NCBI RefSeq assembly: GCF_022180385.2
Contig: NZ_BQME02000002.1
Span: 1,674,001-1,738,000 of the forward strand
DNA: 64,000 bases
Origin: Paenibacillus sp. L3-i20
GTDB lineage: Bacteria > Bacillota > Bacilli > Paenibacillales > Paenibacillaceae
Direction of reading: 5' to 3'
The notes under the pieces were generated by a model. It saw only the letters and a program-made list of their open reading frames with translations, was not told the origin of the DNA and ran no database searches. How positions within the stretch are numbered: the first letter of the stretch is position 1; each line of letters starts with the position of its first letter. The position numbers were made by a program, and so were the translations under genes. Positions 33,633-42,448 of this stretch are shown here, piece by piece.

Positions 33633-34912
33633 GGACGCCCCACCCCTACATAACGAAGACCTCCTTGCTCAATAGCATCCCTATCAAGTACATTTCGTCC
33701 ATCCATCACAAGTTCGCCTCTCATAACCCTCCTCACTTCCTTCCAGTCACCTTGGACTAGTTCTTGCCAGCCTGTCGCCACGATTAGCGCATCTGCTCCA
33801 TGTACCGCTCCCATCGCTGTGCTGGACCAAGTAACACCGTTGATTGGCGGAGCAACCAATGGATCGTATGCTGTCAGCTTGCAACCCTTCAATACTAATC
33901 GTTCTATCAATGCGACCGCTTGTGAATAACGAATATCATCTGTATTTTCTTTGAATGTAGCTCCCCACACAGCGATTTGTGTTTCCTCGTTTAATGATCC
34001 AATCATACTCTCAAGCTTTTCAATATACACATCGAGTTGTGACTCATTAATCGACGCGACCGTGTTTAAGAGTGTAAGAGGCACTCCCTTGGAAGCTGCA
34101 GCACCGATAAGTGCGTTAACATCTTTCGGTAAGCAAGAACCTCCGTAACCGATACCCGCTTGAAAAAATTTGCCTCCAACTCTGCTGTCCATCCCTATAC
34201 CCAATGACACCTTTGTTATATCAGCTCCATAAATATCACATACTCTTGCTAACTCATTAATAAATGACAGCTTCGTTGCAAGGAATGCATTGGAACCATA
34301 TTTTATCATCTCTGCTTCCGTTCTCCCGGTAATAAGCGTCTCCGTCTCAATGCCCGCATATAACTCTCGTACCGTTTCTATTGCGATAACACTATCAGCC
34401 CCGATAACGAATCGATCCGGGTGTAACGTATCAAAAATTGCTGTACCTTCTCTCAAAAATTCAGGATTAGACACCACGTCGAAAAGTTCCGCGGAGACTC
34501 CTTGTTCTTGCAGAAATGAAACTGCCCAATTTCCCGTCCCTGGTGGAACTGTGCTTTTCATAATAATCGTTTTATGAGTTTGAATGGCATTGCTAATCAT
34601 AAGTAGAACACTTTTTACATAAACAAGGTCTGCCGTTCCATCCGAAGCAGAAGGTGTGCCAACTGCAATCATAATCACATCATTTGCCGACAAACCGTCT
34701 TCTACATCTGAATGAAAAAACAGCCGCTTCTCCCGCCGATTCATCTCCACCATCTCGTCTAAACCAGGTTCGAATATCGGGATTTTCCCTTTATTCAACA
34801 TCTCGATTTTGCTTTCGTCTCGATCTACGCAATAAACCTTATGACCAAGCTGGGATAACACAGCGGCTGTGGTCAGACCCACATACCCTGCGCCCACTAT
34901 ACAAATATTCAT
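33629..34912 (-). CDS. ugd: UDP-glucose 6-dehydrogenase
   Basis: The 427-residue enzyme oxidises UDP-glucose to UDP-glucuronic acid with two NAD+. The start at 34912 gives NICIVGAGYVGLTTA. The catalytic Cys lies in GYGGSCLPKDVNAL, the conserved Lys in FLATKLSFINE, and the substrate-binding FKENTDDIRYSQA in the C-terminal part. It resembles TuaD, used for teichuronic acid or capsule in Bacillus. It is co-directional and overlapping with the epimerase, and divergent from the uridylyltransferase gene. Confidence 0.93.
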   Translation of the reverse strand: MNICIVGAGYVGLTTAAVLSQLGHKVYCVDRDESKIEMLNKGKIPIFEPGLDEMVEMNRREKRLFFHSDVEDGLSANDVIMIAVGTPSASDGTADLVYVKSVLLMISNAIQTHKTIIMKSTVPPGTGNWAVSFLQEQGVSAELFDVVSNPEFLREGTAIFDTLHPDRFVIGADSVIAIETVRELYAGIETETLITGRTEAEMIKYGSNAFLATKLSFINELARVCDIYGADITKVSLGIGMDSRVGGKFFQAGIGYGGSCLPKDVNALIGAAASKGVPLTLLNTVASINESQLDVYIEKLESMIGSLNEETQIAVWGATFKENTDDIRYSQAVALIERLVLKGCKLTAYDPLVAPPINGVTWSSTAMGAVHGADALIVATGWQELVQGDWKEVRRVMRGELVMDGRNVLDRDAIEQGGLRYVGVGRP

Positions 34913-34971
34913 TAGCTGCATCCTCTCTTCGCAACCTCTAGCACTACACTATCTTGTGCGCCAGCGGGCAA

Positions 34972-35045
34972 AAAGGAAACGGCGTTTAACATAGTTACCT
35001 TTACAAAACTTTTGAAAATAGGGCAGTACATTTGCCCCTTTTTCC
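34972..35045 (+). promoter_or_regulatory. Two hairpins in the leader of the uridylyltransferase gene
   Basis: AAAGGAAAC (34972-34980) pairs with GTTACCTTT (34994-35002) with one mismatch, and GGGCA (35021-35025) pairs with TGCCC (35033-35037), followed by CTTTTTCC. The second has the form of a weak attenuator, about 75 bases before the start codon. Confidence 0.4.
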
Positions 35046-35117
35046 AGGTAGACATGCTTCATTCCCCGTTTCAGCAATATACTGATCCTAAAGGAATCAC
35101 TATGAGAGGTGATGTTA

Positions 35118-35936
35118 TTGATTTATAGAGCCATCATTCCAGCCGCTGGATATGGCATCCGCAATTTGCCTGTCACCAAATCGATTCCGAAGGAAATGTT
35201 TCCCATTGGTGGAAGGCCTACTATTGAATATATTGTGGAAGAAGCTATACTAGCGGGAATAACAGAAATCCTAATTATTTTGTCACGTAATAAAAATGAA
35301 ATTATGAATTATTTTGATCGTTCCATTGAACTAGAATGTTTCCTTACCGCAAGAGGCAAAGAGCATCTAATCCCAACTATCACTCCGCCTAAAGTCAGCA
35401 TCCAATATACTCGCCAACATGAAGCGTTAGGTCTCGGACATGCCGTATTAATGGGGAAATCATTTGCCGGAAATGAGCCTTTTGCAGTGCTTCTCCCAGA
35501 TCAAGTAAGCCTTCAACGCAAGTCGATGCTTATTCCTTTAATCAAAACCTATGATACGTACTCAACTAATGTAATAGGATTGCAGCATGTTGAACCTGCA
35601 CTGCTCAAAAACTACGGTGTCGTCGCTGCACAAAGGCTCAAAAACCGGGTCTTTGATATAGAATCGATTGTAGAAAAACCTAAAAAAGATCCACCTTCGA
35701 ATCTAGCAATCATGGGTAGATATGTACTAAGGCCTGAAGTGTTTGAAGTTTTAAAAGATATAGCTCCTGGACAAGGTGGAGAAATTCAACTAACAGACGC
35801 CCTAAGTGAACTTTGCTCCACTAGCGGTATGCTTGGATATGCATATAAGGAAAGATGGTACGATACAAGCATTGAGCAGGACTATTTGAAAATCCAAAAG
35901 CAAGCATACCTTATGAAATTGCATAATAAACATTAA
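35118..35936 (+). CDS. galU: UTP-glucose-1-phosphate uridylyltransferase (GalU/GtaB)
   Basis: The most likely start is the TTG at 35118, six bases after GAGAGGTG; the GTG and ATG upstream lie inside or too close to that site. The 272-residue enzyme has the pyrophosphorylase signature IIPAAGYGIRNLPVTKSIPKEMFPI (in part) and KPKKDPPSNLAIMGRY. The usual GLGTRFLPATK is altered to GYGIRNLPVTK, so this may be a diverged paralogue. It makes UDP-glucose, the substrate of the divergent ugd. Confidence 0.88.
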   Translation: MIYRAIIPAAGYGIRNLPVTKSIPKEMFPIGGRPTIEYIVEEAILAGITEILIILSRNKNEIMNYFDRSIELECFLTARGKEHLIPTITPPKVSIQYTRQHEALGLGHAVLMGKSFAGNEPFAVLLPDQVSLQRKSMLIPLIKTYDTYSTNVIGLQHVEPALLKNYGVVAAQRLKNRVFDIESIVEKPKKDPPSNLAIMGRYVLRPEVFEVLKDIAPGQGGEIQLTDALSELCSTSGMLGYAYKERWYDTSIEQDYLKIQKQAYLMKLHNKH

Positions 35937-36106
35937 GAGTGGTTGTGCATGTCTATATTATCGTTGGCGCTGGGCAGGGATTGATTCGCATGTGAAGTTA
36001 ATTCCTGCTACTTGTACAAGAACAGCAGCAACTACACCACCGTTTGACCAATGAAGTTTCTCCATTTACAATAAGAGTTACTTTAGATGCAATGGAGGAA
36101 TTGTTA

Positions 36107-37393
36107 ATGCGTCGAGAAGTCTCCCTCATCATCGTTATTCTACTAACTTTGTTTGTTGTAACTAGTTGCAGCAAAGCGAGCGAACAATTAGACTCACAAG
36201 AAGATCAATTTGTCACTAACACAAATCACATAACAACTCCCCCTACTTCTGAAGCTCCTTTTACAAAGACTACTCCCGCTCCAGAGGCACCCAACAATGA
36301 CAATATTCAGCTCCAACTAGATTCGATGACTCTAGAAGAAAAGGTTGGTCAACTTGTTATAGTAGGATTGAATGGCACCACCATGCAGCCCGCTACTAAA
36401 GCCATGATTAACAAATATAAGGTCGGCGGTTTTATATTGTTCAAAGATAATATTAAGAACTCCGATCAAACAATCAAGCTCCTTAACGAACTCAAAAAAA
36501 CGAACAAATCAAACGTTTCTCCATTATGGTTGAGTGTTGATCAAGAAGGAGGCAGAGTACGCAGATTGCCAAATGAGTTTGTAAAAACTCCATCTGCCGG
36601 TGCAATTGGAGATGTTAATGACTCTACTTATACGTATAGCATTGGACAAGCTCTTGGTATGAAGCTTCATGCTCTTGGCTTCAATATGAACTTTGCGCCT
36701 GTACTCGATATTAACAGCAATCCAAAAAATCCGGTCATCGGTGATCGTGCATTCGGTACCGATCCACAATCTGTAACTACTCATGGCATTGAGATGATGA
36801 AAGGCATATCATCACAAAATATTGCTGCGGTCGTGAAACATTTCCCTGGACACGGCGATACTGTGGTAGACTCCCATTTCGACTTGCCTATAGTTAGTAA
36901 ATCGCTCAAGGAGCTCGAGCAATTCGAGTTGTTACCATTCGTCAAAGCGATTGAGGAGAAAACCGATGCTATTATGATCGCACATTTATTGATGCTTAAA
37001 TTAGATGATCGTAACCCAGCCACTATATCTAAAGAAGTAATTACAGGATTGCTCAGAGAGAAGCTTAACTATGAAGGTGTAATTATTACCGATGATATGA
37101 CGATGGCTGGTCTAATGAAAACGAATAGTATTGGAGAAGCATCCGTTAAATCCATTTTGGCAGGCAGCGATCTCATATTGGTCGGTCACAAGGACGAACT
37201 ACAGCAAGAAGCTTTAGTTGCCCTGCAGACGAGTGTTCGAAGTGGTGAAATTTCAGAGGAGCGCCTTAATGAAAGCGTATATCGACTGCTGAAGCTCAAG
37301 GGAAAATATAAAATTAGCAATAACTTAAATGAAGCTATACAGCTCAAACCAATTAACACGTTTATTAAGTCAGTGTTGGATACAAATAAATAA
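36107..37393 (+). CDS. nagZ: Lipoprotein beta-N-acetylhexosaminidase, GH3 (NagZ)
   Basis: GGAGG eight bases before the ATG at 36107 fixes the start, which gives a lipoprotein signal (RREVSLIIVILLTLFVVTSC, Cys near residue 21) and a Thr/Pro-rich linker, then a GH3 domain. The NagZ fingerprint KHFPGHGDTVVDSH is at residues 244-257, and the nucleophile Asp lies in ITDDMTMAG. The 428-residue enzyme removes N-acetylglucosamine from muropeptides and, as in B. subtilis, would act outside the membrane in wall recycling. Confidence 0.92.
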   Translation: MRREVSLIIVILLTLFVVTSCSKASEQLDSQEDQFVTNTNHITTPPTSEAPFTKTTPAPEAPNNDNIQLQLDSMTLEEKVGQLVIVGLNGTTMQPATKAMINKYKVGGFILFKDNIKNSDQTIKLLNELKKTNKSNVSPLWLSVDQEGGRVRRLPNEFVKTPSAGAIGDVNDSTYTYSIGQALGMKLHALGFNMNFAPVLDINSNPKNPVIGDRAFGTDPQSVTTHGIEMMKGISSQNIAAVVKHFPGHGDTVVDSHFDLPIVSKSLKELEQFELLPFVKAIEEKTDAIMIAHLLMLKLDDRNPATISKEVITGLLREKLNYEGVIITDDMTMAGLMKTNSIGEASVKSILAGSDLILVGHKDELQQEALVALQTSVRSGEISEERLNESVYRLLKLKGKYKISNNLNEAIQLKPINTFIKSVLDTNK

Positions 37394-37451
37394 AATTATT
37401 GCCTTCGATATGTTGGGTCAAAGTCATCAATCAAACCGCTCTTTTTTAATT

Positions 37452-37617
37452 CTAACGAATCCAGGTAGCGTTATATAATATTTTATAATAGAAACTGAGC
37501 TACTTTTATCGAAATAGCGATTCTAGAGTTCGTTAGAGCGCGAAATAGGCCTATGTTGATCAAATAAGAGTAACTGGGTTCGTTAGCCATGGGAGATTGG
37601 CTGTTCTCGCCCAATCT
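37452..37617. repeat. Three degenerate TTCGTTAG elements and a hairpin in a 272-base intergenic region
   Basis: The eight-base core TTCGTTAG occurs at 37529-37536 and 37579-37586 on the plus strand and, inverted, at 37452-37459. The wider context is CTRGRKTTCGTTAG. A hairpin AGATTGG/CCAATCT (37594-37617) follows. No gene is visible between nagZ and ktrB. Confidence 0.45.
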
Positions 37618-37665
37618 AGAACTCAGACATTTTCTACTTCGAAGCTTACCGAATGCGAGCTTAAG

Positions 37666-39006
37666 TTAACCGATGAGTACTTTCTCCTCTGGATAACCGA
37701 TCTTACTGTCACGTTGTCTCCGCGATAAAGCAAAGGCTAGAGTAAGAGGTCCTAATCGTCCAGCGAACATCGTAAACATAATGATAACCTTACCAACGGG
37801 AGACAATTCCGGTGTCACTCCAAGTGACATCCCTACCGTGCCGAACGCTGAAGTGGCTTCAAACAACAGATCAATAAAATCTTGACCACCTTCCGTAATG
37901 CTAAGTACAAATGATACAACTAGCACAAGTCCAAGTGAAATTAATACGACCGACAAGGCGTTTAATACAATGCTGGTACCAATTTTACGCTTAAATATAT
38001 GCACCTGATTGCGTCCACGAATATTACTGTACATGGCAACTAAAAGCACCATAAATGTATTCGTTTTAATACCGCCGCCCGTCGACCCGGATGAAGCCCC
38101 GATGAACATGAGAAACACCATCAAAAATTGAGTTGCAGTTAATAATCCTGTAAGGTCGACGGAATTAAAGCCCGCCGTTCTTGTCGTCACACTTTGGAAA
38201 TAAGCTGCCCATAACTTCTCGCTCCAACTTAACCCCCCAAATACAGCGGGATTAAACAATTCCAGAATAAAGATAACAAGGAAACCTCCAAATGACAGCA
38301 AAGCAGAAATAATAAGTACAATCTTCGTATGGAGTGCAAACTTGTTCCATCTACGCTTTTTGTAGATATCTACAATAACGATAAATCCGATACCACCAGC
38401 AATGAATAACATGGAGATAACAATATTAACAATCGGATCTCCAACATATTGAACTAAACTATCTTGCCATAACCCAAATCCTGCATTGTTAAAAGAAGAA
38501 ACCGAATGGAACAATGCATAATAAGCTGCTTGACCAAGACCAAGATCAGGTATCCATCTTAGCCATAAAATAAGCGCACCTACCGCTTGAAAAGAAAGTG
38601 TAATAACGACGATGCTCATGACAAGTTTAATAAGTCCCTGTATAGAAGACGACTTTGTTGACTCCTGAAGAAATACTCTTTGCTTTAAACCGATTCGTTT
38701 GCCAAGAATTAGAGCAATGATAACACCATAAGTCATAAAGCCCATTCCACCTATTTGAATCAACAGCATAATAACAACTTGACCAAACACGGTAAAGTCT
38801 TGACCAGTATCAAGCACAACCAAGCCCGTAACGCATACGGCAGAAGTAGAAGTAAACATGGCATCAAGCAATCCAATTGTGACACCCGTTGTGGAGGCTA
38901 CAGGAAGAGCCAATAACAAACCTCCGAGTAAAATAATAATGGCAAAGCCAAGAGCGATCAATTGATGAGGATTGAGCTTTGGTTTATTTAAATTGGTAAA
39001 CGGCAT
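37666..39006 (-). CDS. ktrB: Potassium uptake channel-like subunit KtrB
   Basis: The 446-residue membrane protein belongs to the TrkH/KtrB superfamily: four M1-P-M2 repeats with selectivity-filter regions TSAVCVTGL, FNNAGFGLW, RTAGFNSVD and SAFGTVGMSLG. Its length fits KtrB rather than the longer TrkH. It imports K+ with Na+ together with cytoplasmic KtrA. AGGAGG lies upstream, 12 bases after the ktrA stop. The c-di-AMP riboswitch controls both genes. Confidence 0.94.
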   Translation of the reverse strand: MPFTNLNKPKLNPHQLIALGFAIIILLGGLLLALPVASTTGVTIGLLDAMFTSTSAVCVTGLVVLDTGQDFTVFGQVVIMLLIQIGGMGFMTYGVIIALILGKRIGLKQRVFLQESTKSSSIQGLIKLVMSIVVITLSFQAVGALILWLRWIPDLGLGQAAYYALFHSVSSFNNAGFGLWQDSLVQYVGDPIVNIVISMLFIAGGIGFIVIVDIYKKRRWNKFALHTKIVLIISALLSFGGFLVIFILELFNPAVFGGLSWSEKLWAAYFQSVTTRTAGFNSVDLTGLLTATQFLMVFLMFIGASSGSTGGGIKTNTFMVLLVAMYSNIRGRNQVHIFKRKIGTSIVLNALSVVLISLGLVLVVSFVLSITEGGQDFIDLLFEATSAFGTVGMSLGVTPELSPVGKVIIMFTMFAGRLGPLTLAFALSRRQRDSKIGYPEEKVLIG

Positions 39007-39018
39007 AGCTCCTTCCTC

Positions 39019-39681
39019 CTAATCCTCAAATGTCCTCTCGAATCGTGCAATATCAGTGTTTTTTCCAATTATGACCAACATATCCCCTTCAAAAATTATT
39101 TCATCCGCGTGAGGAGATACAACAAGTTCATTGTTCGTTCTGCGAATTGCCATAACACTACAGCCGTATTTAGCTCGGAAATCTAACGTCTTAAGCGTTT
39201 TTCTTCCAAATGTATTAGGCGCAATAATTTCTACTAAACTATAGTCAGGAGATAACTCCAAATAATCAATCATGTTTTTTGAAGTAACTTGATGTGCAAC
39301 CCGTACACCCGTATCGCGTTCAGGATGGACGATATGGTCCGCTCCTACTCCTTCAAGCACCCGCTGATGATAATCGCTAGTCGCTTTTGCTGTAACGAAT
39401 TTCACACCCATATCTTTTAAGATGAGAGTTGTCAAAATGCTGGATTGAAGATCTTCGCCAATAGCCACAATCGCATGATCCATATTACGTACACCAAGCT
39501 CTCGCATCACTTGATCATCCGTAGAATCACCTTGATATACATGTGTTAATACTGACGCATATTCTTGAACGATCCGTTCGTCCTTGTCTATTCCCATAAC
39601 CTCGTAGCCAAGCGACATCAGCGTCTTTGTCACGCTTCCTCCGAATCTTCCTAATCCAATGACTACAAATTGCTTTTTCAT
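39019..39681 (-). CDS. ktrA: Potassium uptake regulatory subunit KtrA (RCK)
   Basis: The 220-residue protein has an RCK_N domain starting with FVVIGLGRFGGSV, which binds ATP or ADP, and an RCK_C domain (about 135-220), the c-di-AMP binding part in Firmicutes. It forms an octameric ring gating KtrB. The gene is the first of the operon behind the ydaO-type riboswitch, so c-di-AMP would act on both expression and activity. Confidence 0.94.
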   Translation of the reverse strand: MKKQFVVIGLGRFGGSVTKTLMSLGYEVMGIDKDERIVQEYASVLTHVYQGDSTDDQVMRELGVRNMDHAIVAIGEDLQSSILTTLILKDMGVKFVTAKATSDYHQRVLEGVGADHIVHPERDTGVRVAHQVTSKNMIDYLELSPDYSLVEIIAPNTFGRKTLKTLDFRAKYGCSVMAIRRTNNELVVSPHADEIIFEGDMLVIIGKNTDIARFERTFED

Positions 39682-39729
39682 CTTGATGCAGCCTCTCTTC
39701 TTCTAAATAAATGTGGAAAAATGAACAGC

Positions 39730-39761
39730 AAAAAACCACAGAGAAAAGGATCTCTGTGGTC
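39730..39761 (-). terminator. Expression-platform terminator of the c-di-AMP riboswitch
   Basis: ACCACAGAG (39735-39743) pairs with CTCTGTGGT (39752-39760), followed on the minus strand by TTTTTTGC. It lies between the aptamer and ktrA. Confidence 0.85.
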
Positions 39762-39800
39762 GAATTGAACACGAGTGGTCACACTTCATCTCTCGATCAA

Positions 39801-39921
39801 CGCTTGCGAGGTTAGCTGTCGGATTCGGGATTCGAGAATTCCCTACCATACTTATGGATTCACCCCTGCGACGTTCAATCGTCGCTTTGGTTCCCCCGCT
39901 CATCTTACGGATGACTCAGCG
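39801..39921 (-). promoter_or_regulatory. ydaO/yuaA-type c-di-AMP riboswitch controlling ktrAB
   Basis: The minus strand contains the conserved blocks of the class: GCGGGGGAACCAAA, AGGGGTGAATCC, a TAGGG segment, CCGAATCCGACAGCTAACCTCG and the closing GCG (the longer blocks given in part). These match the ydaO consensus in order and spacing. A terminator follows before ktrA, so high c-di-AMP should stop K+ uptake gene expression, as for ktrAB of Bacillus. Confidence 0.95.
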
Positions 39922-39945
39922 TTTCTGTTATTCAGCTATAGGCTT

Positions 39946-39974
39946 ATGCTACTCCTTTCTAATTCAATTGTAAA
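39946..39974 (-). promoter_or_regulatory. Sigma-A-type promoter of the ktrAB leader
   Basis: On the minus strand TTTACA (39969-39974) and TAGCAT (39946-39951) are 17 bases apart, upstream of the riboswitch. The start of transcription would fall near 39939. Confidence 0.5.
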
Positions 39975-40366
39975 AGAGCATTCCCGTCATGTTTGGGCTG
40001 TATTCGTTGAAAAAACTATAATAGAACGCTTACATGCACCGTTTTATCATCCAATCGCTGATTATCCATGTTTTTTGACGATTATCGTTAAATTTACAAA
40101 TAAAGACTTTATTGATCTCCATCTGTTGTCAGAAGAAAATAAAGGATTAGACTGAAGAAGCAGCATTAATCTAATTAGCAATTATCCGATGTTAATATCT
40201 TATGTTACAAATGACTACATATAGATACACACTTATTAAACAGCTATAATATGCGAAGAACCTAATAGCTTTAGAATAAAAAATTTCAATGATTTTTAAG
40301 GGGAGCTTAACCCCTAATAATATTTGTTCAGTTTACTATTAACAATCCAAGGAGCTGTTACGTTAG
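39975..40366. other. 392-base intergenic region without a visible gene
   Basis: The stretch is AT-rich. The only structure is a short hairpin GGGG/CCCC at 40300-40314, 50 bases before the GNAT gene. A plus-strand open frame of 126 codons (39775-40155) runs through the riboswitch and is not a gene. Confidence 0.5.
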
Positions 40367-40834
40367 ATGAAACAGATTACTCTTCGCCAATCCCAAAATT
40401 CCGATGTTGAGACAATTGCTAATTTACGAACAATTGTACTACGAAATGATTTAACTAGGTTAGGAAGGTTTGATGAAGAGAAAGTTCGTCAACGCTTCCG
40501 TAATTCATTTGACTCAGTTTACACTTGGATTATTGAGTCAGATTCTTCTTTTGTTGGCTGCGTAGCTCTAAAACCAACGTTAGATGGTTATTTATTGGAA
40601 CATTTTTACATTCATCCCAATTACCAAGGTGAAGGGGTCGGTAGTCATGTATTAAAAAGATTACTGGAACAAAATGATGTAAAAGGAAAACGTGTAACAT
40701 TAAATGTCTTACAAGGAAGCTCTGCTAGACGTCTTTATGAGCGGTTTGGTTTTAAAGTTGAAAGTGAAGATCTCATAGACGTTTACATGTCTGTGAATGT
40801 AGAGGGAAATATTAGAACAGTCGAAGGAATGTAA
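40367..40834 (+). CDS. GNAT-family acetyltransferase
   Basis: The 155-residue protein has the GNAT fold: LLEHFYIHPNYQGEGVGSHVLKRLL (in part) is the acetyl-CoA pyrophosphate-binding motif A, with N- and C-terminal strands such as FVGCVALKP and LNVLQGSSARRLYERFGF. The acceptor substrate is not evident. AAGGAG is upstream. The codon use is AT-richer than that of its neighbours. Confidence 0.88.
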   Translation: MKQITLRQSQNSDVETIANLRTIVLRNDLTRLGRFDEEKVRQRFRNSFDSVYTWIIESDSSFVGCVALKPTLDGYLLEHFYIHPNYQGEGVGSHVLKRLLEQNDVKGKRVTLNVLQGSSARRLYERFGFKVESEDLIDVYMSVNVEGNIRTVEGM

Positions 40835-40929
40835 TACTCTTCTTCCTAAAGTGATATATTTGTTAATTCGAATCTCAAATAAAAATATTGCATGTTGAGC
40901 TCCCAAACGGGTAATGTTAGTTTAATAAA

Positions 40930-40976
40930 ACAGCGGCAGTCTAGGACTTTATTTTCTAGCCCATGGCTGCCACTGT
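40930..40976 (+). terminator. Terminator hairpin after the GNAT gene
   Basis: ACAGCGGCAG pairs with CTGCCACTGT (one mismatch) with an inner TCTAG/CTAGC stem. It lies between convergent genes. Confidence 0.65.
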
Positions 40977-41071
40977 CTCTATTATTGGGACCAGTCTAAT
41001 ACTTATTTTACGAAGTCTGACGATTTTATAATTAGAAAACCTCGTCGGATCATCCTCTTCAGTCTAGCACT

Positions 41072-42448
41072 TTATTTCACTTGATCATCTGTAAAGACAC
41101 GCTCATACAAATAATCAACGATATGTTTCGCTTCCATTCGGAACGGTGGCTGATGCTTCTCGATTCCAAGCTTCATCTGGAGCAGGCATCCAGGATTACT
41201 TGTCAGCATATAAGCAGCATTCGTATTCGCAGCATGTTCCATCTTATGCTCTAGCAACTGTCCAGCCATCTCTGGCTGAAGCACATTATAAGTGCCAGCT
41301 GAACCGCAGCACCGATCTGATTCCTTCATCTCTACATAGGTCGCCCCTTCAACGCTGCGCATTAATTGTCTTGGAGAATTTGAGCTCTTCATCACGTTGC
41401 GCAAATGACAAGAATCTTGATAAGTAATCGATACTAATTTACCAGCATCCTTATGTTCCGAAAAAGCAGGAATTCGCCCCTTTTCAACGATTAGTTTGCT
41501 GACATCAATGACCCTCTCTGCAAACCAAGATGCATCCTTGCGAAGCTGAGGATCTCCTTCTTCATGCATCAAATGATCATATTCAACCAGCAATGCACCA
41601 CAACCACCCGCATTCGAGGCAATATAGTCTATGCCTGCGCCTTTGAAGACATCAATATTAACTTTTGCTAGCCCCTTCGCTTGGTCCATCTCGCCACTAT
41701 GTGCATGAAGTGCGCCACAACATACTTGCGCCTCAGGAATAACAACGTCAAAACCTGCTTCTGAAAGCAGCTTTACTGTATTAACATTCGTTCCCGCAAA
41801 CATAACATCCATAATACAACCTCTGAATAAGGCAACCCGCGCAATAGCCTCACCCTTAGCTGGATAAAATGTACCAAGCTGCTCTACGACTCCTTTTGAA
41901 GTTGACTGCGGCAAAATACTTTCCATTTCCCTTAGATGTTGAGGAAATAATCGCATGATTCCTGTTCCTCTTGCTAACTTCTGCAATCCTGACTTCTGAT
42001 AGAAGCCTAGAGATCCACCAAGCAGCTTTAAGTTACCACGCTTAGGAAACACACCTTTAAAGAGCAACTTCCGAAGTCCTTTAACCGGAGCACTATGCTC
42101 GGCATGATCTTCGATCGCATCTCTTGCTTGTTCAATCAATTGGCCGTATTTCACATCGGCTGGACACACTGGTTCACACGCTCTACAGCCGAGGCAATGA
42201 TTCATCTGATCCTGAAATGCCTGATCAGGGTCCATCAGTCCATCAGCTACCGCCTTCATTAAGGCGATGCGACCACGCGGCGATTCTGGTTCAACGCCTG
42301 TTTCGCGGAAAGTCGGGCAAGCTGGCAAACAAAAGCCGCAACGCATACAATTCGTGAGCTGATCATAATCCAGCTTGTTCAATAACGTTTGAGCCAACGG
42401 ATTTTTATGCTGGATATTCGGCTTATTGATCACATTTGTATTAGCCAT
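41072..42448 (-). CDS. glcF: Glycolate oxidase iron-sulfur subunit
   Basis: The start at 42448 (MANTNVINKP) overlaps the end of glcD by eight bases; an earlier open frame to 42520 lies within glcD. The 458-residue protein carries two 4Fe-4S motifs, CMRCGFCLPACP and CLGCRACEPVCP, and two CCG motifs (VCCGALHAH and RCCGSAGTYN) of the heterodisulfide-reductase type. With GlcD it oxidises glycolate (or D-lactate) and passes electrons to the quinone pool. Confidence 0.93.
   Translation of the reverse strand: MANTNVINKPNIQHKNPLAQTLLNKLDYDQLTNCMRCGFCLPACPTFRETGVEPESPRGRIALMKAVADGLMDPDQAFQDQMNHCLGCRACEPVCPADVKYGQLIEQARDAIEDHAEHSAPVKGLRKLLFKGVFPKRGNLKLLGGSLGFYQKSGLQKLARGTGIMRLFPQHLREMESILPQSTSKGVVEQLGTFYPAKGEAIARVALFRGCIMDVMFAGTNVNTVKLLSEAGFDVVIPEAQVCCGALHAHSGEMDQAKGLAKVNIDVFKGAGIDYIASNAGGCGALLVEYDHLMHEEGDPQLRKDASWFAERVIDVSKLIVEKGRIPAFSEHKDAGKLVSITYQDSCHLRNVMKSSNSPRQLMRSVEGATYVEMKESDRCCGSAGTYNVLQPEMAGQLLEHKMEHAANTNAAYMLTSNPGCLLQMKLGIEKHQPPFRMEAKHIVDYLYERVFTDDQVK

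Noticed and set aside
35937-36106. Short frames between galU and nagZ
   Set aside because: A 16-codon frame starting near 35947 has no ribosome binding site and stops early; nothing else is supported.
39775-40155. Plus-strand open frame of 126 codons
   Set aside because: It runs antisense through the conserved c-di-AMP riboswitch and has no ribosome binding site.
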